This document shows positions 1 to 9,000 of a stretch of 64,000 nt of DNA, in pieces. Both the position numbers and the translations under genes were made by a program. A model generated the notes under the pieces. It made no database searches, was not told the DNA's origin, and worked only from the letters and a program-made list of their open reading frames with translations. Position 1 is the stretch's first letter; the number at the start of each line of letters is the position of its first letter. The stretch is from Planctomycetaceae bacterium (lineage in GTDB: Bacteria; Planctomycetota; Planctomycetia; Planctomycetales; Planctomycetaceae), in contig JAWKTX010000003.1 of NCBI GenBank assembly GCA_041398825.1, positions 501,986 to 565,985 of the forward strand, read 5' to 3'.

Positions 1-1268
1 TCCGGCGACTGATGGGAAGCCATCCATCGAAGACTTGCCTCTACGGCTGCTTCAGATTGCTGTGTGCCACCAAATCTTCTTGCGGCGTTTCGTCGTTGTT
101 CGACGTTTCGCAATTGGTAGGTCATCGGTGGGTTTTCGCGTCGACGAATGGTTGGCAGATCCGTACTGACCAATTCCGCGCCACTGGTGATGGCTTCGCT
201 GAATTCTGGTGCCATCAGTCCAATTCGTACGTCATCGTAGTTACTGGTGAGTGGGATGGGCGTTTGGGCGATCGGTGGAGATTCTCGTTGAGCAAGCGGT
301 GAGGGATTCCTGTCCGGCATCGCTCGTGACGGTCGGGGAACACGCGACTGGAAGGTGCGAGCAGGCCCGGGACGGATGTCTGTAACCCTGACGGATTGAC
401 CATCTGACTCGATTGGTTGCGGCTGTGTTGTGGGAGCTCGTTTCTGTTCGATCGTATCCGATATGTCGTCCGGGGCGAGGGGAACAGGGACCGAGTCCGG
501 CGATTCGATGGCTGACACCGCGACGGCTATGTCGTTTGGATTCGACTGAAACTGAAAGTTGGGTGCCGATTGCTGCGGCATTGCTGCCAAAGGGTTGAGT
601 TGCAAATCCACGTCGGCTCCGCGTTGTGGTCTGGTGCGTTCAATCTGCATGGTTGCCACATCCGCCAGATTCTTTTCGACGGAAGTATCGAGATCAGCAA
701 TAGGATCTTCGACTGCAGCCTTGCGCGGACCCTCGGCGCCAAAATCATTTGCCAGTGACATTTCCGGAGTGTCCTGTTTTTCGAACTGGCTGATATCTTC
801 AGCACTTGTTGAAAGCGACTCGAGATCATCCGGTTGTTTCTGTGGGACATCGGGTTCCTGAATTTCGGGAGCCGGGTTTTCACTTCGAAGCAGCGGCGTA
901 TCCGGCGATGAAAACTGATCTGCCATGGCCGTGTTACCGGAATCGCCCATCAGGAACTCCTGGTCGCTCTGTACCAGAATTTCAACTTCGAATTCCTGTT
1001 GAGGCGGTTTATAGACATCTGCAATGGCGACCGTTGTCGCCAGCGGTTCAAACACCTCAAGGCTCAGGAAGCCAACACTGTGAATGAGCAGTGATGCTAT
1101 CAGCGATTTGAAGGCTATGTGGCGATCTCCCCACCGTGTCACGAGCATGGTCACCAAATGGCAGGTCGATGCGACCAGCGTCGTCAGGAGAAAGAATGCA
1201 ATCAGGTCGTCGCCGTTGAGAGGGCTGCCATCGACAAGTTTTGTCAATAACTGTCGCAAAGGATTCAT
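1..1268 (-). CDS. Large membrane-associated protein, prenyltransferase/squalene-oxidase-repeat-like (3' end outside window)
   Basis: This reading frame starts at an ATG at 1268 and stays open to base 1, giving at least 422 residues. The start overlaps the exbD stop in an ATGA arrangement, so the two genes are translationally coupled. Residues about 21-40 and 53-75 are hydrophobic and probably membrane-spanning. A long acidic, Pro/Gln-rich linker (about 85-370) follows. The last visible residues (ARRFGGTQQSEAAVEASLRW) followed by MASHQSP match the start of the alpha-toroid repeats of the prenyltransferase/squalene-oxidase superfamily ('SLRWLAxHQxPDGSW'), which planctomycetes often carry next to ExbB/ExbD. 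Inference: the linker spans the periplasm and the repeat domain lies in the missing part, driven by or attached to the ExbD-type motor. The catalytic domain itself cannot be judged from this fragment. Confidence 0.75.
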   Translation of the reverse strand, partial: MNPLRQLLTKLVDGSPLNGDDLIAFFLLTTLVASTCHLVTMLVTRWGDRHIAFKSLIASLLIHSVGFLSLEVFEPLATTVAIADVYKPPQQEFEVEILVQSDQEFLMGDSGNTAMADQFSSPDTPLLRSENPAPEIQEPDVPQKQPDDLESLSTSAEDISQFEKQDTPEMSLANDFGAEGPRKAAVEDPIADLDTSVEKNLADVATMQIERTRPQRGADVDLQLNPLAAMPQQSAPNFQFQSNPNDIAVAVSAIESPDSVPVPLAPDDISDTIEQKRAPTTQPQPIESDGQSVRVTDIRPGPARTFQSRVPRPSRAMPDRNPSPLAQRESPPIAQTPIPLTSNYDDVRIGLMAPEFSEAITSGAELVSTDLPTIRRRENPPMTYQLRNVEQRRNAARRFGGTQQSEAAVEASLRWMASHQSP

Positions 1269-1690
1269 GGTGCCGACTCTTCACCCGCAGGCTGAAATGC
1301 CAGTGAAAAGCGTTTGATTTCCGCTTCGTGGCAAAGATTCATCACATCCACAATGGCCTGATAGGTTCCTTCACCGTCTCCACGAATCAAAACCGGCTGG
1401 TCGGCCCATGCGGCTTTTGCATCTTTGAGCTGCTGACGGACCTCATTGAGGTTTAGTTGCTGCCCGTTGATAGAGATATCTCCGGCGCGAGCAACATTGA
1501 TGACCAGCGGATCAGGCTCCCTGCTGAGGGATTTCATCGGAGCGGCCGTTGGCAGCTGAATGTCAAACTTCTGTTCAATCTCAGAGAACCGAGTACCAAC
1601 CATGAAGAAAATGATCAACAGGAACACGATGTCAATCATCGGTGTCAGGTTCAGCGATGGTTCTTCCAGGGAATCGGTTCGGAGCGGCAT
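1265..1690 (-). CDS. exbD: ExbD/TolR family biopolymer transport protein
   Basis: This 141-residue protein belongs to the ExbD/TolR family, the periplasmic partner of the ExbB/TolQ proton channel that uses proton-motive force to energise envelope processes. Residues 13-35 form the diagnostic N-terminal segment 'LNLTPMIDIVFLLIIFFMVG', with the conserved membrane aspartate (Asp19) in the PMIDIVF motif. The periplasmic part has the usual features 'INGQQLNLNEVRQQL' and 'PVLIRGDGEGTYQAIVDVMN'. Its stop overlaps the next start by ATGA. No ExbB gene lies immediately upstream, where yebC is found after a 310-base spacer, so the channel partner must be encoded elsewhere or beyond the left edge. Confidence 0.93.
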   Translation of the reverse strand: MPLRTDSLEEPSLNLTPMIDIVFLLIIFFMVGTRFSEIEQKFDIQLPTAAPMKSLSREPDPLVINVARAGDISINGQQLNLNEVRQQLKDAKAAWADQPVLIRGDGEGTYQAIVDVMNLCHEAEIKRFSLAFQPAGEESAP

Positions 1691-1740
1691 GAGTTCAGTT
1701 TACCGGAAAAAGAGCCGTGACGTTGATTCTGTTCTGGGCC

Positions 1741-1853
1741 GAAGCCACCGCTCCAGCGTGGGCTTCTGCAGTTGTTTTTGCTTTCAGCACATGACGCATG
1801 GCAAGTGTCGCAGGAACGGGGACGCCTGGAATGACAGGCAAGTCCAGTGTCCC
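1741..1853 (-). other. Two further hairpins in the exbD leader
   Basis: Hairpin one pairs GAAGCCAC (1741-1748) with GTGGGCTTC (1758-1766), an 8-bp stem with one bulged base. Hairpin two pairs GGGAC-gc-CTGGA (1819-1830) with TCCAG-t-GTCCC (1843-1853), a 10-bp stem with a small internal loop. Both lie between the 10-bp inverted repeat and the exbD start. Their role is unknown. Confidence 0.4.
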
Positions 1854-1859
1854 ACCAAA

Positions 1860-1920
1860 AATACCTCGATCAGCAGGGCTCAGGGGTGAAGTGCCCTGAA
1901 CGCCAGCCAGTCGAGGTATT
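1860..1920 (-). terminator. Long perfect inverted repeat with nested hairpin; possible terminator or leader structure
   Basis: AATACCTCGA (1860-1869) is perfectly complementary to TCGAGGTATT (1911-1920), a 10-bp stem. A second stem, CAGGGC/GCCCTG, sits inside the loop. On the minus strand the 3' arm runs into TATTTTTGG, so it could terminate the yebC transcript. It could equally be a structured leader for exbD. The A/T-rich closing end and long insert are not textbook for an intrinsic terminator. Confidence 0.45.
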
Positions 1921-2000
1921 ATCGTCATTTGCGGAGACTGTGGGAAGCAGAATTCCTGCCGCTGCCTTGTCGCGGGAATTTTCGGGCGTTTTGAATTTGG

Positions 2001-2723
2001 CTACCCTGGCAGGATTGCGTTGTGGTAGATGTCCTGGACGTCATCGCAATCGTTAAGCAGGTTCATGAATTTTTCAAACATTGGCAGGTCTTCTTCGCTG
2101 ATTGCCTTGTGAGCCTGCGGATGGAATGTGATCTCCTGAACTTCCAGTTCAAGGTCCGGGAACGCATCGTGAAGCGCGGTTTTGGCCTTATAGAATTCAT
2201 TGGCCGGAGCGAACAGTGTGACGTATCCGTCTTTAGTTTCGACATCGTCGACGTCGACATCGGCCTCCAGCATTGCTTCCAGAATCTTATCGCCGTCTTC
2301 ACCCCTGAACGAAAAAATGGCCAGGTGGTCGAAAGAGTGCGAGACCGAACCTGTCGGACCAAGTTTGGATCCGGTTTTCGTGAAACAGTTGCGGACGTCT
2401 GTAATAGTGCGGTTATTGTTGTCTGTCAGGCAGTCGACGATGACTGTGCAGCCACCGGGACCAAAGCCCTCATAACGAACTGTTGTGAAATCTTCTCCGC
2501 CGGCCCCTGCAGCCTTCTCAATCGCTTTTTCGATGACATGGCTGGGGACCTGATCTCGTTTCGCTTTCTCGATCAGAATTCTCAGGGCGGGGTTACTCTC
2601 CGGATCGGGTACTCCGTTCTTTGCTGTCACATACAGTTGTTTGCCATACTTGGAGTACAGCTTGGATTTTTGTCCAGCCGTCTTAAAAATAGAGGCCTTG
2701 CGGTTCTCGAAACTTCGTCCCAT
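2001..2723 (-). CDS. yebC: YebC/PmpR/TACO1 family protein
   Basis: This 240-residue protein belongs to the YebC/TACO1 family, DNA-binding regulators (PmpR) and ribosome-associated translation factors that help synthesis of difficult peptides. The start at 2723 gives the family N-terminus MGRSFENRKASIFKTAGQKS; longer in-frame starts add 37 residues with no family similarity. Recognisable segments are 'SKLYSKYGKQLYVTAK', 'NPALRILIEKAKRDQVP' and 'RYEGFGPGGCTVIVDCLTDN'; the last is the family hallmark (YEGYGPGG). Length and ending are normal. Downstream lies the hairpin-rich spacer and then exbD. Confidence 0.96.
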   Translation of the reverse strand: MGRSFENRKASIFKTAGQKSKLYSKYGKQLYVTAKNGVPDPESNPALRILIEKAKRDQVPSHVIEKAIEKAAGAGGEDFTTVRYEGFGPGGCTVIVDCLTDNNNRTITDVRNCFTKTGSKLGPTGSVSHSFDHLAIFSFRGEDGDKILEAMLEADVDVDDVETKDGYVTLFAPANEFYKAKTALHDAFPDLELEVQEITFHPQAHKAISEEDLPMFEKFMNLLNDCDDVQDIYHNAILPG

Positions 2724-2970
2724 GACACTTGCCAATTGAATTGAAAAATACGGACCGGAAACAATTTCCGGTGAACCAATCGAAGAATGCATGCTATCAA
2801 ATGTCGTCCATGTCGCCTCTCGATATCGCAACAAATTGCAGTCTTCGCTTCCCAGTTGGTGCGGTTGACCGTTTAAGAACCTGAAATACCCGGCCGGGAA
2901 ATCGACTGTCGCCGTAGCCCCGAGTCGACGAGCGTATCATCGAAATCGACGTTTGCGTGTGCAGCCACCT

Positions 2971-5946
2971 CTATGGCTTCCTGGCGACCGGGGTCGACTG
3001 CTGATTGACGAGGAACTCCAGCAGCGAAGCAATCTCATGATCGCTGAGTTCTTCAAGCAGTCGTTCAGGCATCATTGACACGGCTTGCCGATTCATTTCT
3101 TCAATCTCGATCTGCGGTATCTCATGTATCTCTGATTTTGCATCTCGCAGGACCAGTGTTGCATCCGTTCGTGAGACGATGATTCCGGTGAAGGCTCTGC
3201 CGTCTTTAGTGATGGAGGTCCATGTTTCGAACTCTGGTTCGATGTGTCGGGATGGTTCCAGAAGGCTCTCCAGAATCTTTTGACGCGTCAGTCTCTTTCC
3301 AACATCGTCCAGTGCCGGGCCTACCGTCCCTCCGTCGCCGTGCAGCTGATGGCAGGACTTGCACTGCAACCGTTTGTGTGCGAACAGCATCTGCCCATTC
3401 TCCGGATTTCCGTTGAGTGTGAGTATCTGATCGGGAGAGATCCGGTGGCGAACTTTGATGCGGAATTCTGCCGGCTGCAGGTGATCGAACAGACCTCTGA
3501 TTTCCGGCGATGCTTCGCGTGCGACTTTCAGGATTCTGTCTCGCTGCGGGAGGTCGACTGATCCATCTTCGATAGCCATCAGTAGTTGTATTGCCTGACT
3601 GGTGTCCTTCAATTCTACCGCTCGCCGGATTTCTTCAGGATTGTATTTTTCGATATGCCGGGGCTCATTCTCCAGGGATTCAATCCAGGTTCGCACCAGT
3701 CGGATCCCCTCGACATCAGGCCGCGTTGATCCGATATGCGGCATGTGGCCTCGACCTGTGACGGCAAGCCTGTACAGCAACACGGATGATGCTGGCTGGC
3801 CAGGTCGAATCAATGCCGGGTTTGTTAACCCAAACGTCCCCTGAGCAGGTGGAGAATCGATGAGCCCCATGCGGTCGACGGCGATATCCTGACGAAGATC
3901 AATTGTTGCCGTTCCGCCCGCTCCGTTCTGGTGACAGTGGGCGCAGTTGACGTCCAGGTAGCTTCGGGCAGCTTTCATAACACCGGGCACGCTGTTCGGT
4001 TCGAGTCCGCGGTCCTGATTCAAAAGGCGGCCCTGCGCCCGGTGCAGTCGATGAGAAGACTCGCTTTCAGGAATGTCCCCTGTAAGCCACCCCAGTTCCT
4101 TCAGGGTCTGCAACTGATGCGCGGGTTTGTCTGTGTTCAGTTGCGGAATTGTGAAGGCAAGGAGCCCGCCGATCCACTGATTGTGACACCGCTGACACTC
4201 ACCACGGGAATGCACAGGCCAGTTCTGACGGTCTGAGAAGTTGCCATAATCCCTGAGTTTGATCAGTGTTCCTTCTGCAGGAGAAAGGATGGCGTCCGTT
4301 TGCTGCGGATTCCAGACATACGAATACCCTTTCCAGTCATGTCCGTCGAAATGCAGCACCTGAGTTTCCAGTCGGATGTCCCGTCCGGAATCATCCGTGA
4401 GCGTGATGGTCTTCGCCAGTACCGAATCTGTTGCGAAACGCATCCGTTCTCGAAGCATCCAGTTGTCCCGGCGGACAGGGTTACGAAGCACCTGAATGGG
4501 CTCTGTGCCGGGAACGGCGAGCAGCCGACTTGATTGTGCCCCGTCTGCCCATTCCGGCAACTGGATCTCGAACGGCAGCACACCATCTGCAGGAGTCAGT
4601 GACCGTGTGTCGTCAAAGATACCGGTCTGTGTCAGGCTTTGCGGGAATTCCGTGTTGGCATCCCGGGAGGGATTTCGCCTGAACTCATGCAGTGTTCCAT
4701 CGTCGTAGTCGAGCAACAGGAGTTCACCGGAGGCATCTTCGGCAAAAGCAACCAGTCGCAGCGACGGAGCAACCAGGTCCGTGAGCGTGACCATTTTTCT
4801 GCCGTCAAATTCTGCGCTCCAGATTCGCCGAGTCTCAAAATCACCGAAGATATAAGTCCCCGTGAGTTCCGGAAACCGATGGCCTCGGTAAACGTAGCCA
4901 CCGGTAACGGAAGCTGCATCCGTGTGAGGAAGTGCTATGGCCGGCGGCAGGATTTCGGTTGGTCCGCGACGAGCATCCGGTCTTACAGGCTGCGGTCCCT
5001 CCATGATGCTCCATCCGAAATTGCCCCCACGTTGGACGCGATAGACCATTTCGTATAGTTCCCAGCCGACGTCGCCGACCCACAATTCGCCATCCGGAGC
5101 GAACGTCATCTTCCAGGGATTTCGAAATCCATAAGACCAGATTTCGCCTCGCGCTCCGGCCACATCAACGAATGGATTGTCCGGGGGAATTGTGTACAAC
5201 GGATGCCCCGATCCGTCTTCTGTCGAAACCTGTATTCGCATGATTGTCGAAAGAAGGTTTGAAATGTCCTGACCTGCGTCACGCGGGTCAGGCGGGTTGG
5301 GAACTTCTCCGTCGCCAGCGGAGATGTACAGGCAACTATCGGGACCGAATTCCAGACACGCACCGTTGTGACCGCCCTGAAGCCATGTCAGCAGAAGTTG
5401 TTCGCTGGTGGGATCACAGCGCGGAATTCCTTCACCATCGATTGTGACGCGGTAACGCACCAGACGCGTTCCGTCTTCAAGGTGATTGCCCGGTTGTTTT
5501 GATCGCAGTGTGTACGTCACCCAGCAGAACGGAACATCCGGGAACTTCGGATGAAATGCCAGTCCGTAAACATCCTGAATTCCCGCGGCTCCGGAGTGGG
5601 GAGTTAGTCTCGGCCATTCATCCCTCAGGTTCAGAAAGACATTAGGCTTGTCTGTCTTGTCGTCGTCCGGAAATGAGTAGATTCGGCCGCTCTGTTCTGC
5701 GACGTACAGCCGTTTAGCTTGCGGGTCGGTACGAACCAGCAGTGGACGTTCAAACTTCAGATGCGGAAACCGACGGGCAGTCATGAGGGGCGGGGCTGGA
5801 TCAGGCGAACCGGTGATTCGAGACGTCGTCCATACAGACTGGGATCGTAAAGGAATTTGCAGGGCCGGTTCCTGCGAAGATGCGGTTGGGGAAATCAACC
5901 ACTGCAAGAACAGGACGCACGCGATCGGTCGGAGGACTGAATTCAC
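2971..5946 (-). CDS. Secreted glucose/sorbosone dehydrogenase-like protein with c-type heme domains
   Basis: A 991-residue exported protein with an N-terminal signal peptide (about 1-24). Residues about 60-410 form a six-bladed propeller of the glucose/sorbosone dehydrogenase (GSDH) type. Visible motifs are 'LAFHPKFP', 'GGHNGACLEFGPDSCLYIS', 'SYGFRNPWKMTFAPDGELWVGDVG' and 'NFGWSIMEG'. The middle resembles the SO_2930/HNE_0200 family, with CQRCH near residue 584 and CAHCH near 667. The C-terminus is a PVC-type heme domain with CKSCH near 861, followed by 'GGTVGPALDDVGKR', 'LLEPSRHIEPEFETW' and 'MMPERLLEELSDHEIASLLEFL'. The likely role is periplasmic oxidation of a sugar or related substrate with electron transfer through the three hemes. 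The substrate is unknown. It is followed on the same strand by yebC 247 bases away and need not be cotranscribed with it. Confidence 0.85.
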   Translation of the reverse strand: MNSVLRPIACVLFLQWLISPTASSQEPALQIPLRSQSVWTTSRITGSPDPAPPLMTARRFPHLKFERPLLVRTDPQAKRLYVAEQSGRIYSFPDDDKTDKPNVFLNLRDEWPRLTPHSGAAGIQDVYGLAFHPKFPDVPFCWVTYTLRSKQPGNHLEDGTRLVRYRVTIDGEGIPRCDPTSEQLLLTWLQGGHNGACLEFGPDSCLYISAGDGEVPNPPDPRDAGQDISNLLSTIMRIQVSTEDGSGHPLYTIPPDNPFVDVAGARGEIWSYGFRNPWKMTFAPDGELWVGDVGWELYEMVYRVQRGGNFGWSIMEGPQPVRPDARRGPTEILPPAIALPHTDAASVTGGYVYRGHRFPELTGTYIFGDFETRRIWSAEFDGRKMVTLTDLVAPSLRLVAFAEDASGELLLLDYDDGTLHEFRRNPSRDANTEFPQSLTQTGIFDDTRSLTPADGVLPFEIQLPEWADGAQSSRLLAVPGTEPIQVLRNPVRRDNWMLRERMRFATDSVLAKTITLTDDSGRDIRLETQVLHFDGHDWKGYSYVWNPQQTDAILSPAEGTLIKLRDYGNFSDRQNWPVHSRGECQRCHNQWIGGLLAFTIPQLNTDKPAHQLQTLKELGWLTGDIPESESSHRLHRAQGRLLNQDRGLEPNSVPGVMKAARSYLDVNCAHCHQNGAGGTATIDLRQDIAVDRMGLIDSPPAQGTFGLTNPALIRPGQPASSVLLYRLAVTGRGHMPHIGSTRPDVEGIRLVRTWIESLENEPRHIEKYNPEEIRRAVELKDTSQAIQLLMAIEDGSVDLPQRDRILKVAREASPEIRGLFDHLQPAEFRIKVRHRISPDQILTLNGNPENGQMLFAHKRLQCKSCHQLHGDGGTVGPALDDVGKRLTRQKILESLLEPSRHIEPEFETWTSITKDGRAFTGIIVSRTDATLVLRDAKSEIHEIPQIEIEEMNRQAVSMMPERLLEELSDHEIASLLEFLVNQQSTPVARKP

Positions 5947-6027
5947 AATTGTCGGCTCCCAATACTTAATACTTATTCACCCGCGTTGAATGTCTGTCTT
6001 TGGGTATTGATTCTCCAGGGAGCTGGA

Positions 6028-9000
6028 TCATCGAAGACTCTGCAGCCACGCCACAAGGTCTGCGATCTGCTGCGGAGTCAGAGTTTCATCAAGACCCTTG
6101 GGCATGATCGACACTGTCGACAGCACCAGTTCGTCCACGTCGCTGCGAGCCACCGTTACCGGATCGCCTGTGCTCTGCTGAATTGTGATTTCCTGTGCCG
6201 TGTCCTTGACCACCAGTCCGGAAAAACTGCGGCCGGACGTTGTCACCAGAGTATAAGGTTCATATTGCCTGACGATCGTAGCCGACGGAAACAGGATGGA
6301 TTCCAGCAGGTCTTTCGGAGTTCGACTGGCGCCGATTTTGGTCAGATCCGGGCCGACGCGTTTGCCCAGCAGTTCGCCGTTGCCCTGCGTTCCCACCACA
6401 TGACACGTGGCACACTTGGCTTTTTCGCCGAAAAATACTTCTCGGCCGGCAGCCGGATTACCATTCTTCAGCAGACCGACAACGGCATCCAGTTTCAATA
6501 ACTTTTGTTGTTCAGCCGCTTCCATCCGATCCAGCAGCGCGTTGGCTCGCTCATGCAGTTCCGACGGAAAGCGTTTGACGATTTCCGATACTGTGAGCGC
6601 GGGAAGGCTGTTGAGCGACCTCGCGTTTTCGATGTTGTCCAGAAACGCAGTGGCCTGTGCGGGGGTCAGACTTCCGCTGAACAGTGAAACCAGGTCGTTG
6701 AGTTGCTGTGGCCCCGCATTAGGAAGCTGTCCTGTCAGGGCCTCCAGTTGAGCCGCGTTGACTCCGGAAGATGCCAGCAGTCTGGCCGCTTCAACCGAAC
6801 CCGGACCACTGGCCGACAGGACGTCGACCACCAGGGCAAACGCATCGTCGGGCAAGCCACGAGCCTGACCTGCGGCTGCTGTTAAAGCCTGTGCTCGGAT
6901 CAGCGGCGGGGTGTCTGGATCGCCAGCGAGTGTCGCCAGCACCTGCTTGATCCTGTCGCCGTTGATCCGCCGGGCGGAATTTAAGGCGAGAAGAAAATGT
7001 TCGCTGCTGAAGTCGCGGTCTGCCATCGCGGCTGCGACGGTGTCCTGCATTTGTGGGATGCTGGCAATCGCCGGAATGTCAGTGATCAGCGACAACAGAA
7101 ACTGCTTAAATTCGGCCGGGCACTCGCGATCGCTCAGAGTAAAATTGATAGCAGATTGAACGTCGGCATCCGAGCCGAAATGTCGAAGAGCAAACTCAAT
7201 GGCGGAGTGAACAGAATCAACTGTTGCACGATCAGTGTCTGACGTTTGCTTCAGCCACAACGGCAACTGTTGAGTCAGCTGTTTCTGAACCTGCTGTTGC
7301 AGCGTTGTATTCTGTTGCAGCTTCGCACGTGTCAGTACGCGGTTCAGTAGACTCACGGCGTGTGCTGAAAGACGCGGTTGCGTCAGGGCGGTGACGATCT
7401 GCTGAATCGTGGCCTTCGACGCCGAATTCTTCTCGACAAGGATGTTGATCAGGTCAAGTCGAATCCCGTCACTGCTGTCGGCTAGTTTCTGAATGGTGTC
7501 CGGTTCGGCCTGTTCGATTAAAGCATACTGGCGAGCATGATCTTCTTCTCGATCTGCTTCGCCGGGAAACGAAAATACACCCTGAGCCCAAAGCGCGGCT
7601 GTCATCTCGTCGCCTTCCACTTGCCCGGCCGCTACGGCCGCCTGACGTCTGACCGCGGGATGCGAATCGTTCAGACGATTTATCAACGCGTCTTTCGCGG
7701 AAGGATCGGGCAGCACCGAAAGCGCATAACACGCCGTCTGACGAATGCTCCCATCCCGATCCGACAACGCCGCGATGATTGCCTGCCGAGCAACACCCGC
7801 CGAAGCATTCGACAGGCCGCTGCTCATCGCATTGGACGTTAGAAGGTAGCCGTCACTTTCCGAGTGACGTGGCGTCGCGGGATTGGGCTGGGTGGTTCGA
7901 TCGACATTGTCGTCCCGGACAGCTTTCGCAAGATCCAGACTTTGTTTATTGGCGGCTGAAGAGCCGGGTGTGGAATCGTGGTTCATTCGGGCGATCGTTC
8001 TGCGCGGCTCATCACCCGGTGCAATAATGGCTACTTTGGATTCGCCTCTTTGGCCCAGCAATCTGGTCAGTGCCCAGATTGCATTCTGTCGGGCCAGAAT
8101 GTCGCCGTTCTTTGCCGTTGATGCCAATTGCGGAATCACCGCATCGCCTCGACGCACACATTCTTCAATGGCTTTTTCGCGAACGGCATAACGCGTGTCT
8201 TTCAAATCCTGAATCAGTTGAGCGACAGTGCGTTCTGCCCAGTCGATGCGGTTGCCACGCGGGTCGACCTGGGGTGTCATGCCGTTTCGGACAATGCGAT
8301 AGATGCCGCCCCTGATGTCCGGCTTGGCAATCTGTGATGTCGGACAGCCTCGATAGAACCAGCCGCCGGTATCAACCACCAGAAGACTTCCGTCGGCGTC
8401 TTCCAGCACGTCGGTGGGATGGAAGTCGCGACTGTTGCAGGACAGAAATTCGCGTTCGGTGCAGGCATACGTGCTGCCGCTGCGTTCCAGTTCGACTCGC
8501 ACGACTTTGCCCAGATTAAACTGCGTTGCAAAGAAGTTATCGCCCCAATTGTGATTCATGCCTCCGCTGCGGTAGCGCGTAGTCCCGGAAATTGCGACAT
8601 GGCCGAACTTGTGAATCGGTCCCAGCAGATCGCCCGTGACTTTTAGTTCGTCCAGCACAGCTTCGCGATGAGGGTACGCTCCGCCGTATTGCCAGTGCAC
8701 CAGGCAATCAATGCGCGGCCGCGTGTACAGGATGTTGACGGTGCCGATGATGTCGCCCTCGTCGGTGAAGTCGACTTCCACCGGGTTGTCCATGCCTCCG
8801 CCGCAATGAATGCGCACATCGCTTCCATCCGGCCAGCAACTGAAGATATACGATCCCTTGCGTTTGCTGGTGACGTTGCCGTCCTTGTCTTTGAATTCGT
8901 GACCATGGTAGCCGTCGCACCAGTAGATGCGTCCGCTGGGATGTTTGAAGCAACCATGAATGCTGGCCGCGTTGCCCGTGTAACCGAAGCTGTCAACAAG

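Larger units (their letters stand above)
1691..2000 (-). other. Hairpin-rich spacer between yebC and exbD
   Basis: This 310-base spacer carries at least three stems (listed separately) and so looks like structured RNA or regulatory DNA. Read on the minus strand it would be the 3' end of a yebC transcript and the 5' leader of exbD. A 77-codon minus-strand frame (1695-1928) fits inside it but has no Shine-Dalgarno sequence and no recognisable family. I do not call it a gene. No match to RNase P, tmRNA, SRP RNA or a known riboswitch was recognised by eye. Confidence 0.45.

Noticed and set aside
1695..1928. 77-codon minus-strand frame before exbD
   Set aside because: No ribosome site, no recognised family, and it runs through three hairpins, which explains the sequence better.
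2022..2744. 240-codon plus-strand frame opposite yebC
   Set aside because: Antisense shadow of a clearly conserved gene; composition and sequence resemble no protein.
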